DNA of 64,000 nucleotides from Flavobacterium sp. (GCA_012837155.1 CP051546.1:141724-205723); one strand, 5' to 3'. Numbered from the stretch's first letter, positions 49,398 through 57,704 are shown. The notes: a model not told the origin generated them from the sequence alone. Numbers and translations are program-made.

Positions 49398-50431
49398 TTA
49401 AACTTTAAATTTATAAATCGTTTGGTGTGAATAGGTTTCTCCTTTTCTCAAAATCGAACTAGGAAAATGATTGTGATTAGGAGCATCCGGAAAATTTTGA
49501 GTTTCAAAACAAATGCCACTTAACGCATGATAATTCGCTTTTTCTTTTCCCTTAATTTGATCAAAACAATTTCCTCCTACATAAATGTGAACTGCTGGTT
49601 GATTCGTGTAAACCAACATTTTAAATCATTATTCTCGCTAAAAAGAGATGCAGCTAATTCCTTTTTATCATCCAAAACAAATGTGTTGTCAATTTTCTTA
49701 GGGCATTCCCTTGGCAAAGAAAAATCAAAAGAATGATTGTTTAAATCTAGGTGTTTTCCTGTTGGAATATTTTCATTATTTGTCTCCAATATTTTTGTTG
49801 CATTGACAAATAATTTCTGATTGACAATGTCTTTCGCATGTCCGTCAAGATTAAAATAACTGTGGTGTGTTAAATTTACTATCGTGTCTTTAGTTGTCGT
49901 TGCCTTATATTCTATAATCAGTTCATTTTCTTCAGACAAAGTATAGGTTAATTGAACGGATAATGCTCCTGGATAATGCTCCTCGCCATCCAAACTAAGG
50001 TACTCCAAGGTTACCGACGGATTGTTATCGAGATTTATGCTTACAAGATTCCATTTTTTTTGACTAAATCCACAATTTCCTCCGTGAAGCGAATGATTGT
50101 TGTTGTTTTTATTTAGCTGAAAACTTTCGCCGTTCAGGTTAAAAGTTCCATTGTTAATTCTACCTGCAAATCGACCAACGGTAGCCCCAAAATAAGGTGC
50201 TCCTTCTAATTCGAATGATTTTAAGTAAGCTTCTAAATTGTCAAACCCTAAAACAACATCTACCATTTTACCGTCTTTTAATGGTATTTCTAAGGAAGTA
50301 ATAGTGGCTCCAAAATTGACAACCCTCAGTTGCATTCCTTTTTTATTGGTTAATGTGTAATGCTGAACCGCTGCACCATCTGGCAACAATCCAAATAATT
50401 TTCCGATTGGTTTTTCTGTGAAATTTGACAT
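49398..50431 (-). CDS. galM: aldose 1-epimerase (galactose mutarotase), frameshifted
   Basis: The enzyme interconverts alpha and beta galactose. A beta-sandwich start, VVNFGATITSLEIPLKDG, is followed by GRFAGRINNGTF (substrate Arg), HSLHGG, NLTHHSYFNLDGH with the catalytic His, and the C-terminal CFETQNFPDAPNHNHFPS with the catalytic Glu. One A is missing near 49620; the corrected join is NDLK-MLVYTNQPAVHIYVGG. About 344 residues. It is the first gene of the galMKT operon, transcribed away from the GntR regulator. Confidence 0.93.
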
Positions 50432-50449
50432 TTATAATTTTCTGAATTT

Positions 50450-50457
50450 CAAAAATA
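50450..50457 (-). promoter_or_regulatory. -7 box of the gal operon promoter
   Basis: On the minus strand the bases read TATTTTTG, matching TAnnTTTG, about 20 bp upstream of the galM start. The tandem operator candidate lies just upstream, over the expected -33 region. Confidence 0.55.
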
Positions 50458-50475
50458 TAATAAATCCCTATATTT

Positions 50476-50495
50476 ACATACCAGTACATACCAGT
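50476..50495. promoter_or_regulatory. tandem 10-bp operator candidate between galM and gntR
   Basis: ACATACCAGT occurs twice without a gap. One full helical turn per unit would place two bound proteins on the same DNA face. The site overlaps the expected -33 regions of both divergent promoters, the right place for a repressor such as the adjacent GntR protein to control the gal genes and itself. Confidence 0.5.
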
Positions 50496-50518
50496 TTTTG
50501 TATCTTGCAAAAAATTTA

Positions 50519-51523
50519 ATGAATATGAAAATTATTTCTATCCAAAATAATCTTGGAATTCCTAAATACAGACAAATTATTTCCTCGGTTGAAAATGCCA
50601 TTGAAAATGAAAAACTAAAAAAAGACGAAAAATTACCATCAATAAATAAAGTTTGCCTAGAATTTTCATTATCACGTGATACCGTTATGCAAGCTTACGA
50701 AGAATTAAAAAAAAGAGGCATTATTTATGCTATTCTTGGCAAAGGTTTTTATGTAAAAAGTACGGAAATTAAAATAAAACAAAAAATATTTCTATTGTTT
50801 GAGGAGTTGAATATTTTTAAAGAAGATCTTTATAATTCCTTTTTAGATAATATTGGAAAAAACGCTCAAATAGATATTTTTTTCCATCATTTTAACAGCC
50901 AAGTTTTCAAAAAACTAATCCATGACAGTAATGGAAATTATACCAAATACATCATAATGCCTGCTAATTTAACCGAAGCTGCCTCAATTATAAAAACCCT
51001 ACCAGTTAATGAAGTCTATATATTAGATCAAACGAATTTAGACCTCGAAACCTATCCCGCAGTATATCAAAATCACAAAAAGGACATTTATGAAGCTTTG
51101 CTAAAAGGAAAGCACAATCTAACAAAATACAGAAAACTAATTTTAATCTTTCCCGGATTTAGAGAACCCTTAGGAATGAAAGAAGGATTCGAAAAATTTT
51201 GTGTTGATTTTTCTTTAGAGTATGAAATAATTACCGAATTTAACAGTCGAGAAATTAAAATTGGAGAAGTATACATTATACCAAACGACAGAGATTTAGT
51301 AAGTGTAATCGAAAAGTCGAAACTCAAAAACTTAAAACTTGGTCAAGATTTCGGAATTATTTCTTATAATGAAACCCCATTAAAAAAAGTGGTAGAAAAT
51401 GGCATCACAACCATTTCAACTGATTTTAAAGCCATGGGAAAACTGATGGCTAAAATGGTTTTAGAAGGAAACAATGAACAAGTAGAAAACAAGTGCGCCT
51501 TGATTTTGAGAAATTCTTTGTAA
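50519..51523 (+). CDS. GntR-family transcriptional regulator with LacI-type sensor domain
   Basis: The 334-residue protein begins with a winged helix of GntR type (residues 1-80): PKYRQIISSVENAIENEKL, KLPSINKVCLEFSLSRDTVMQAYEEL, GIIYAILGKGFYV. The rest is a periplasmic-binding-protein-like sugar domain ending ISTDFKAMGKLMAKMVLEG. Members of this hybrid type in Bacteroidota control sugar catabolic operons. ATG at 50519 (MNMKIIS) or 50525 is the start; an upstream TTG is less likely. It is divergent from galM. Confidence 0.88.
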   Translation: MNMKIISIQNNLGIPKYRQIISSVENAIENEKLKKDEKLPSINKVCLEFSLSRDTVMQAYEELKKRGIIYAILGKGFYVKSTEIKIKQKIFLLFEELNIFKEDLYNSFLDNIGKNAQIDIFFHHFNSQVFKKLIHDSNGNYTKYIIMPANLTEAASIIKTLPVNEVYILDQTNLDLETYPAVYQNHKKDIYEALLKGKHNLTKYRKLILIFPGFREPLGMKEGFEKFCVDFSLEYEIITEFNSREIKIGEVYIIPNDRDLVSVIEKSKLKNLKLGQDFGIISYNETPLKKVVENGITTISTDFKAMGKLMAKMVLEGNNEQVENKCALILRNSL

Positions 51524-51531
51524 AAAACCAA

Positions 51532-51560
51532 AAAAGCCCCTTCTTTTCGAAGAGGCTTTT
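51532..51560 (+). terminator. terminator of the GntR gene
   Basis: AAAAGCC...CTTC pairs with GAAG...GGCTTTT with one mismatch around the loop TTTTC; the T run ends at the left attachment repeat of the integrated element. Confidence 0.75.
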
Positions 51561-51567
51561 GTACCCG
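51561..51567. repeat. left attachment repeat (GTACCCG)
   Basis: GTACCCG follows directly after the gntR terminator and is repeated at 59363-59369 in the 3' end of the tRNA-Leu gene. The two copies bound the integrated element. Confidence 0.5.
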
Positions 51568-51857
51568 TAACAGTTGAGTTGTCGAATCTTTTCATTGAAG
51601 ATTTGAAGAAATTGTCCCACGCTTATAAATTGTTGACGAGGGACAAAACCCCATAGAATACTACGGTCGTTCTGACTAATTAAAAAACATGCATCCAAAC
51701 TATTTACAATTTATTACAATCAATTATGATTGTGAATAAATATTTTATGTCCGAGGGAACTTTTCCAACTTTCCAACATATTTATTATAAAATAACATAT
51801 CCAAAGGGAATTAAAGCCGTTCCCTAATAGATATGATGCGTTTAATCAATAACAAAA
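51568..51857. other. element left end without a clear gene
   Basis: This stretch has no convincing gene. A peptide-like frame (VTVELSNLFIEDLKKLSHAY) runs from 51568 and stops at 51651; I do not recognise it and it may be a gene end. Further on are a doubled TTCCAACT and a hairpin AGGGAA-N9-TTCCCT (51805-51825), 30 bp before the Rep start; such a stem could be part of a replication origin. Confidence 0.4.
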
Positions 51858-52364
51858 ATGCAACAAAATGAATACTTAACAGTAAAAGAAATTAGCATCA
51901 AATATGACATGGGTGCTAGAAATGTTAGAAAAATAATTAGCAAACTAACAGTGAGTTGTAGCGAAGCTACACTTTACAAAAATAAAAATGGAGAATGGCA
52001 AGTACATCATTTGCTAGTTCCAAAGTTTAAACCTCAACGAATAAGAAAGAATAAATACTATGCGCTAAGCATCGACCCATGTACTGATTATTCAGTAGCT
52101 GACATTGATATAGTGATGAGGTTTGCCTATCAGCAAATGGGTAATGATATACTAGAAATCAACTATGTGGTGGAGCAAAAGAAAAGCAACAACCGAAATC
52201 ATTTACATTGTTATGTCAAATGCTCGAACAAGAAAAAACTACTCGATTGCTTTAAACTTGGGTTCAGTAGAATAAGTTATCACGAAAGCGTGATTTTTGA
52301 CCTAAATGGCTGGAAGGACTACATAATGAAAGACGGTAGTCAAATAATAACATTAAAAAATTAA
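51858..52364 (+). CDS. HUH-type (single-tyrosine) replication initiator-like protein
   Basis: The 168-residue protein has an N-terminal helix-turn-helix (YLTVKEISIKYDMGARNVRK). It then shows the three Rep motifs of rolling-circle endonucleases: motif I YYALSIDP at 67-74, motif II HLHCYV at 115-120 (His-hydrophobic-His metal site) and motif III DYIMKDG with Tyr155 and Lys158 in the Y-x-x-K spacing seen in CRESS-type Reps. No helicase domain follows. It would nick one strand to start rolling-circle replication of a plasmid or ssDNA phage. An IS1595 was inserted just after the stop. The exact family is not recognised. Confidence 0.6.
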   Translation: MQQNEYLTVKEISIKYDMGARNVRKIISKLTVSCSEATLYKNKNGEWQVHHLLVPKFKPQRIRKNKYYALSIDPCTDYSVADIDIVMRFAYQQMGNDILEINYVVEQKKSNNRNHLHCYVKCSNKKKLLDCFKLGFSRISYHESVIFDLNGWKDYIMKDGSQIITLKN

Positions 52365-52374
52365 ATTAATTATG

Positions 52375-53339
52375 TAGGTATAAGCGTTTAGGTCGCAAAT
52401 AAATTATCTTTGTCAAATGACAGAGCGCAATATTTTCAGAGGAGTGAATTCAATAAAATTTAACCAAAGATTTAAAGAAGATAAGGATTGTTTAGAATAT
52501 TTATCTGAGATAAAATGGCTTAGTGGCTATAATTGTAAACGATGTAATAATGATAAATTTGGGAAAGGAAAAAACATCCATAACCGACGTTGTACCAAGT
52601 GCCGATATGATGAAAGTCCAACAGCAGGAACTATGTTTGAAAAGCTTAAATTTTCAATACTAATAGCCTTTCATATTGTTTTCAAAATAAGTACGAAGAA
52701 AAAAGGGATGTCTTCTTTAGAATTAAGTAATGAATTTGAACTTCGACAAATGACCTGCTGGGCATTCAAACAAAAACTACAGCAAGTAATGAAGAGCAGT
52801 CTAAAAAGCCCATTAACAGGGGTTATTCACGTTGATGAGTTTGTGATTGGAGGTCCAGAAGAAGGTAAAAAAGGAAGGAGTAAAGGGTTGAAAAAATTAA
52901 TTGTCTTGGCTGTTGAAATTTTAGAAGATGGTGTTGGTCGAGCTTACGCTGAGGCTATTGAACATTCTTCGGCAATAGAATTAGGTGCTTTCTTAACCAA
53001 ATATGTTTCAAGCGAAGCGGAAGTAGTTTCGGATAAATGGAAAGGTTACACACCTTTAAAAAAGGAGTTTAAAAATTTGAAACAAGTTGCATCAGAAGAT
53101 GGAAAGAACTTTAAAGAGCTACATATACACATAATGAATATAAAAGGATGGCTCCGAGGAATTCATCACCATTGCAGTAAAGACCGTATGCAAAATTATC
53201 TTGATGAATACCATTTTAGATACAACAGAAGGTCAAATATGGATACAATATTCGATGTGTTAATAAGAAAGATGGTGAATTGTAAATAAATATCAATAAA
53301 ATAAGCACTTAACAAGTGCGAACTAAACGCTTATACCTA
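52375..53339 (+). mobile_element. IS1595-family element, copy 3 (965 bp)
   Basis: The termini are as in copies 1 and 2, in inverted orientation. It is flanked by TAATTATG duplications (52367-52374 and 53340-53347). The right duplication contains the ATG of the following small gene, so the insertion placed the IS directly before that start codon. Confidence 0.95.
52417..53289 (+). CDS. IS1595-family transposase, copy 3
   Basis: The 290-residue product is identical to that of copy 1 as far as I can compare, with the zinc ribbon CKRC/CTKC, HVDEFVIGG, VVSDKWKGY and the GIHHHCSKDRMQNY end. Identity between distant copies indicates recent transposition. It is intact and probably active. Confidence 0.95.
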   Translation: MTERNIFRGVNSIKFNQRFKEDKDCLEYLSEIKWLSGYNCKRCNNDKFGKGKNIHNRRCTKCRYDESPTAGTMFEKLKFSILIAFHIVFKISTKKKGMSSLELSNEFELRQMTCWAFKQKLQQVMKSSLKSPLTGVIHVDEFVIGGPEEGKKGRSKGLKKLIVLAVEILEDGVGRAYAEAIEHSSAIELGAFLTKYVSSEAEVVSDKWKGYTPLKKEFKNLKQVASEDGKNFKELHIHIMNIKGWLRGIHHHCSKDRMQNYLDEYHFRYNRRSNMDTIFDVLIRKMVNCK

Positions 53340-53344
53340 TAATT

Positions 53345-53557
53345 ATGATAGAAATTAACGATTTTAAATACAATCCTACTCTTCGTAAGATGTTGGTAAA
53401 TTACTGTATAAGAACTTATGAAGAGGATGCAATTTTAGATGATTGGCATTTAATACAGGAATACAATCTTTTGAAAAAAAATAACGAACTCCATTTTCTT
53501 TTTGATGAGGAGTATCTAATCAATTATCTAAAAGATGGAAACAATAACAATGGATGA
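53345..53557 (+). CDS. small hypothetical protein (70 aa) of the integrated element
   Basis: This acidic protein begins MIEINDFKYNPTLRKMLVNY and contains DAILDDWHLIQEYNLLKKNN; no known domain. Its start codon lies within the IS1595 target duplication, so the IS has replaced its upstream region. The stop overlaps the start of the next small ORF in ATGGATGA. Function unknown; probably part of the Rep gene module. Confidence 0.55.
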   Translation: MIEINDFKYNPTLRKMLVNYCIRTYEEDAILDDWHLIQEYNLLKKNNELHFLFDEEYLINYLKDGNNNNG

Positions 53558-53696
53558 CAAAATCAGGTTAAAACAAATGCAAATTCAGATTGAAAATGAA
53601 CCTCAGCGAAAACAAGGGTTACAAAAGCAGTTACAGAAGTTGCAACTCGAAAAAGAGATTGAAGGAATTCGAAAAAGAATAGAACAATTGGGATGA
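53550..53696 (+). CDS. short coiled-coil protein (48 aa)
   Basis: The start at 53550 (ATGGATGA overlap with the preceding stop) gives MDDKIRLKQMQIQ; an upstream ATG at 53535 adds five residues. The whole chain is heptad-like and charged (QKQLQKLQLEKEIEGIRKRI), predicted as a coiled coil. Too short to assign; ssDNA phages and plasmids often have such small genes next to Rep. Confidence 0.45.
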   Translation: MDDKIRLKQMQIQIENEPQRKQGLQKQLQKLQLEKEIEGIRKRIEQLG

Positions 53697-54002
53697 TACC
53701 CCCGCCCCCTCACTAAATTCAAAATGTTTTAGTCTCGTTACCTCTAAGCTTTTTGAGGGTGTACTTTGTTGAAATATGGGGTCTTCTGATAAGTAAGCGA
53801 GGTATGGTAAAAATTTTTTTTAGATTTTTAGGAACATATTTGTTCCTTTTGGTATGCAGATTCTCCAGTATTTATTCTGTCGACTATTCTTAAAAACATC
53901 GTTTTAGAGCTTAAAAAGGAGCATTCCATCGAAGGGATGCGTGAAGTGTTTCGTAAAAAACGAAAGGGTTGTGCGATGCACGACCCTTTTTGTTTTAAAT
54001 AC
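53697..54002. other. hairpin-rich non-coding stretch of the element
   Basis: This 306-bp spacer starts with a C-rich patch (CCCCCGCCCCC) and has no gene. It holds a perfect 7-bp stem AGGAACA/TGTTCCT (53830-53847) and a second hairpin GCATTCC/GGGATGC (53921-53940). The convergent terminator follows. Such stacked structures between Rep genes and a resolvase could be an origin or a resolution site. Confidence 0.5.
53963..53991. terminator. convergent terminator
   Basis: AAAGGGTTGTGC and GCACGACCCTTT form a 12-bp stem (one G-U pair) with a GAT loop, with As before and Ts after. It lies between the small plus-strand genes and the minus-strand resolvase. Confidence 0.8.
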
Positions 54003-54599
54003 TTATGCTGTAATAATTTTTTGAATTTTCTGTGCAGTTCCTAAGCTACAACCGCCTATTTTTGAAGCTCTTCTAAGAGATTCGCCATTTTTTAATTCAC
54101 GGACAACTGACTTGTATTTGATAAGAATTTCTTCGTTGGTCATTTTTGTTCCGTACAGGCGACCAGTATATGTGCCTTTGGCTTTGGCTAGCTCGATTCC
54201 TTGTCGTTGGCGTTCTAACATATTATTACGTTCCATTTCGGCAACGTTCCCCAAAACACTTACAATCATTTTAAAGCTTGGATTCGTTTTGTTGTCGATT
54301 AGCGAAAACATTCCGATATTCTCTACAAAAAGTTTTATAGATTTTTCGTTGAAAAATTCTACCATTGTCAAAATATCGATGATGTTTCTACCAAGACGGT
54401 CGATTGATGCGATGTGAATTTCGGTAACGATTCCAGTTTCGATGTCTGCTAAAAGTTTCTTAGCTTCTTTTCGTTCGATGAATTGGATTGCTCCCGATGT
54501 TTTATCGATGTAGATTTTTGTGAATTCTTTGGCGTTTACTTCTTGTCGACCTGTGTTTTGTTCTTCGGTTGAAACTCGGATGTATTTTACTTTTGACAT
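54003..54599 (-). CDS. small serine recombinase (resolvase/invertase)
   Basis: The 198-residue resolvase has the catalytic Ser in YIRVSTEEQNTG, IDRLGRNIIDILT with the Arg pair region, the long E helix (EMERNNMLERQRQGIELAKAKG) and a C-terminal helix-turn-helix (LRRASKIGGCSLGTAQKIQK). It could resolve dimers or invert DNA of the element. The frame is intact. Confidence 0.92.
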   Translation of the reverse strand: MSKVKYIRVSTEEQNTGRQEVNAKEFTKIYIDKTSGAIQFIERKEAKKLLADIETGIVTEIHIASIDRLGRNIIDILTMVEFFNEKSIKLFVENIGMFSLIDNKTNPSFKMIVSVLGNVAEMERNNMLERQRQGIELAKAKGTYTGRLYGTKMTNEEILIKYKSVVRELKNGESLRRASKIGGCSLGTAQKIQKIITA

Positions 54600-54729
54600 T
54601 TGGCTTATAATTGATTACAGGACAAATATAGTGTATATTTTTAGACTGGCAAAATTATACGCTTAAAAACCAGGTTTTTAGCTAAAAAAGGTGTGCCGTT
54701 TTGAAGCATGGTCTTAAATTGAACGCTTT

Positions 54730-54999
54730 CTAATATTCATTAAAACCTGTGAAAAATTCTTCTAATGTAACATTCATTAACTTTAGAATCCTTATAAGTG
54801 TATTTAGTTGGATATTTGCACCAGCTTCATACTTTCCGTATTGTGGTCTGCTTATATTATTTTCATAAGCAAAGTACTCAGAATTTGTGTAACCAGCTTT
54901 CTTTCTGAAATATCTTAATCTTTCGCCTATTTTTTTTAGGTAGATAGATTCTTCATTTTCAGCTTCGTCATTAATATTTTCCCTATTCTTTGAAGTCAT
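54730..54999 (-). CDS. XRE-family regulator of the element
   Basis: This 89-residue protein has a Cro/CI helix-turn-helix: KIGERLRYFRKKAGYTNSEY, then NNISRPQYGKYEAGANIQLN. The start ATG at 54997-54999 (MTSKNREN) is preferred over an upstream TTG. It is divergent from the gene at 55129, so it may regulate both, as in temperate elements. Confidence 0.8.
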   Translation of the reverse strand: MTSKNRENINDEAENEESIYLKKIGERLRYFRKKAGYTNSEYFAYENNISRPQYGKYEAGANIQLNTLIRILKLMNVTLEEFFTGFNEY

Positions 55000-55089
55000 A
55001 TTTCTACTCTTTTTAAAGAGCAAATCAATAGAATGTCTTCAAATTATGTAACTCTAAATAAAGAGACTCTATATTTAGATATTTTTTTA

Positions 55090-55097
55090 TATTTTTG
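55090..55097 (+). promoter_or_regulatory. -7 box upstream of the 55129 gene
   Basis: TATTTTTG (TAnnTTTG) lies 31 bp before the start codon, in the divergent region next to the XRE gene. Confidence 0.5.
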
Positions 55098-55128
55098 TCA
55101 GGATTTTAAACTAATTAAAAAAATTAAA

Positions 55129-55500
55129 ATGAAACAAGCCTTGAAAATTATAGGAATTATGTCGTTTGCCATATTTCTTTTTGTAGCAATTGTATTAACA
55201 AAATTCAAAAACAGTATTGATGATGATTATAATAAAGACCATCCAAAAACACAAAACATTGAAGAATTAAAAGCATGGGCGCAAAAAGAAATCGTTCAAG
55301 ATTATTGCGAAAGATATGCGAAGGTCAAAAACATCAATAATGAAACTAATCAACAACGAGAACTAAGTCGTGTTGAGAATAGTAGATTTGAATATGTACC
55401 GCAAAAAATTCGCAATGTAATTGAAGAAAACGACTTACCTGATAGTTATGCTGATGAATTATATCATTACGTTGATGATGAAATAAATAAATGTCAGTAA
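55129..55500 (+). CDS. small membrane-anchored protein (123 aa)
   Basis: One N-terminal helix, ALKIIGIMSFAIFLFVAIVL, is followed by a charged helical region with IEELKAWAQKEIVQDYCER and DSYADELYHYVDDEI. There is no recognised family. The start MKQALKIIG is preferred, as the upstream coding extension overlaps the promoter. Confidence 0.6.
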   Translation: MKQALKIIGIMSFAIFLFVAIVLTKFKNSIDDDYNKDHPKTQNIEELKAWAQKEIVQDYCERYAKVKNINNETNQQRELSRVENSRFEYVPQKIRNVIEENDLPDSYADELYHYVDDEINKCQ

Positions 55501-55583
55501 AATTTAAAATAGACGATTCTATTTTTAAATGATGTTTTTTACAAAAAAAACAAATAATTTAACACTAAATTAAATCAAATTTT

Positions 55584-56162
55584 ATGAAAAAAAATCTATT
55601 AATTGCATCGGTAGTTTTATTAACTATGTCAATGTTTATAGGGTGTTCAAGTGATTCAAATGACGATGCCAACAATTCCTCAAAATCGTCATTAAGCTTT
55701 ACACTAAATAATGCACAATACGAGCATGATTCCGCAATTTCTGAAATGTATTGGGAAAAAAGTACTACTACAACTACGAGTGTCAATGAGTTTAAAATAG
55801 TCACATCCCCAAAAATAAAAGGAGTTCCTTGTGATTTTTTAGAAATACTTGTTTTGAGAATTAGAACGACTGATAATGTATTAGTTGCAAATAAAACTTA
55901 CGATTTATACACAGATAACATAGCTGCATATTTACCGCTAAATGACCCAGCTCTCTGCTATAAAGAAGTAAATTTATGGAGCAAAAGTGGAACATCAGGT
56001 AAAGTAAAAATAACAAGTTTTGACGGAACGATTTTAAAAGGAGAATTTAGCATAAGTAATTTAACCAATGACAATGGATTACCATTAGGTTACTGTAATG
56101 GTACTAAAATAGTAGAGAAAATATTCAATATTACGAATGGTACATTTACTGCAATTCCATAA
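55584..56162 (+). CDS. lipoprotein of unknown function (192 aa)
   Basis: The signal ends TMSMFIGCSSDSNDD, so the Cys in GCSS is the lipid attachment site, followed by an acidic/Ser-rich linker. The mature part is beta-rich (LSFTLNNAQYEHD, KTYDLYTDNI, GKVKITSFDGTILKGEF), similar to small flavobacterial lipoproteins of the DUF6252 kind; that match is from memory. It is probably cargo of the element. A terminator lies 20 bp after the stop. Confidence 0.75.
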   Translation: MKKNLLIASVVLLTMSMFIGCSSDSNDDANNSSKSSLSFTLNNAQYEHDSAISEMYWEKSTTTTTSVNEFKIVTSPKIKGVPCDFLEILVLRIRTTDNVLVANKTYDLYTDNIAAYLPLNDPALCYKEVNLWSKSGTSGKVKITSFDGTILKGEFSISNLTNDNGLPLGYCNGTKIVEKIFNITNGTFTAIP

Positions 56163-56182
56163 TTTTTTTTAGTACTGATAAT

Positions 56183-56207
56183 AAAGCCACAGGATTCTGT
56201 GGCTTTT
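56183..56207 (+). terminator. terminator of the lipoprotein gene
   Basis: AAAGCCACAG and CTGTGGCTTT form a perfect 10-bp stem around GATT, followed by Ts. Confidence 0.9.
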
Positions 56208-56588
56208 CTATTTACACACATGTATAATTAAAGATTTTAGTTGCATTATTCGAAATAAATTCGTAACTTCGTAACAAGTTGCTTAAAAAGCTACAAATGA
56301 TTCTTAAATCAGCTCTTTTTAAACAATTTACTCAGAACCGCATGAGGACAGTTCAAACTGTTTAGACGATAACTTTCAATTCCCACTTTGTATTTCAAAA
56401 AGTGGTTTCAGCAAAACACAAAATTTTCAATAGGCATTTATGTCTATTTCGCTATTGGTCTCATTTCGCTCGAAATGGAGATTCTATACGTACAGTTTAT
56501 CTAAATCAGTTTATGAGACTTATTTAGACATGGTCTTGCTGTGACCAAAAATAAAGAGAATTCCACCGTCAAAATAAAAAATTGGAAA
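56208..56588. other. structured non-coding stretch upstream of the recombinase module
   Basis: No gene is seen in this 380-bp stretch, but several stems are: CCACTTT/AAAGTGG (56383-56405), ATTTCG/CGAAAT (56463-56476) and TCTAAAT/ATTTAGA (56500-56528), plus a doubled TTCGTAAC. The density of stems suggests an RNA or a recombination region, not random spacer. No known RNA family is recognised. Confidence 0.35.
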
Positions 56589-56613
56589 ATGACGACTGAG
56601 AAACGAAGTGTTA

Positions 56614-57704
56614 AGTACATTCTAAAAATTAATAATACATTTTGTTCCAAACCCATTCAAAACATCATTTAGGTTCAATTTTAAATTTTCAAATGAAGTA
56701 TAAGCCTCAAATTTTAACCATTTATATTTAACAAATCTCCACAAGATTTCAATTAAGTTCAATTCTGGCGAGTAAGGTGGAATAAAATAAATAAGTAAAT
56801 CTAACTCTTCCCATTCTTTGATTTTTTCTTTGAATTTCTTACTGGTATGAAGCGAAGAGTTATCCAAAACCACAACTGTTTTTTTAGTTATATTCTCAAC
56901 AAATTTGTCAAAAAAGACAATCATCTTTTCAGAATTTATTGTTGTTTCAAAAATATCAAAAACCAAATTACCCAATGTATTCATTAAACCAAAAACACTT
57001 ACGCTTTTCCCCCGAATTGCAGGCAATAAAATAGGTTCTCCTTCAGCTTGCCAAGCATACGGAACATTCGGCACTAAACTAAAATGACTTGCGTCACCGT
57101 AATATAAGTCAATGTATTGTTCCTGATTTAATTGTGACAATTTATCCAATTCCTTTTTTGAATTTAGAAAAGCGCTCTCACAACGTTTTTTTTTCAAAGA
57201 TTTACGGCATCTTATCCATTTATATTTTAGTCTCTTTTAAAAAATTTATGAGTGTTTGTTTTGTTATTTTTATTTGATGCTCTCGCTCTAAAATATCCAA
57301 AACCACATTCAAATTTCTACTGTTTTCCTTTACTAGTTCAGGTATTAGGTCAGCTACTTTTTTTAGTTTTAATTTTGCGCCACGACCTTTTTTAACGCCT
57401 AATGTTTCCTGTTTGTCTTTTAATGTTTTAGCCATTTCCCAAGCATTAAAAAACAATGTTACTCGTAATCTTCCAACCTTCATAATTCTAGAAATTTCCA
57501 TTATGGATTTTTTGTCAACAGAAAGTTTTAGAAACATACAGCGCTCCCTGACTACCGAATTAGGGGAGTTTCTATACAAATAATCCACTACTTTTTTTTC
57601 CTCCTCTAATAATTCTACATATCTCATTTATGTCGTATTTAAAATATAAATATACGAAAAATATGTCAAAAATAAAAATGTATTACTAATTATTTTCAAG
57701 TACT
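56614..57704 (-). mobile_element. IS630-family element (1091 bp)
   Basis: The ends are imperfect inverted repeats: the left reads AGTACATTCTAAAAATTAAT and the right, on the other strand, AGTACTTGAAAATAATTAGT, both continuing AATACATTTT. The element is bounded by TA on both sides (56612-56613 and 57705-57706), the target of IS630/Tc1. Confidence 0.82.
56622..57627 (-). pseudogene. IS630-family transposase, frameshifted
   Basis: Two parts are in different frames. The N-terminal DNA-binding half starts MRYVELLEEEKKVVDYLYRN with a helix-turn-helix SIMEISRIMKVGRLRVTLFF. The DDE half has YYGDASHFSLVPNVPYAW, VVVLDNSSLHTSKKF and FIPPYSPELNLIEILWRFVK. The join near 57220 requires removing one A in AAAA, giving LKETKYKWIRCRKSLKKKR, the standard IS630 linker. 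A real slippage frameshift cannot be excluded, but this family usually has one ORF. Confidence 0.88.

Noticed and set aside
51450-51698. Minus-strand open frame opposite the end of gntR and the left element end
   Set aside because: It overlaps the well-supported gntR end and its terminator, lacks any recognisable domain, and the codon pattern does not resemble neighbours.
57197-57240. Programmed ribosomal frameshift in the IS630 transposase
   Set aside because: The A-run could slip, but this family is usually a single ORF and the same kind of one-base shift occurs in many housekeeping genes here.
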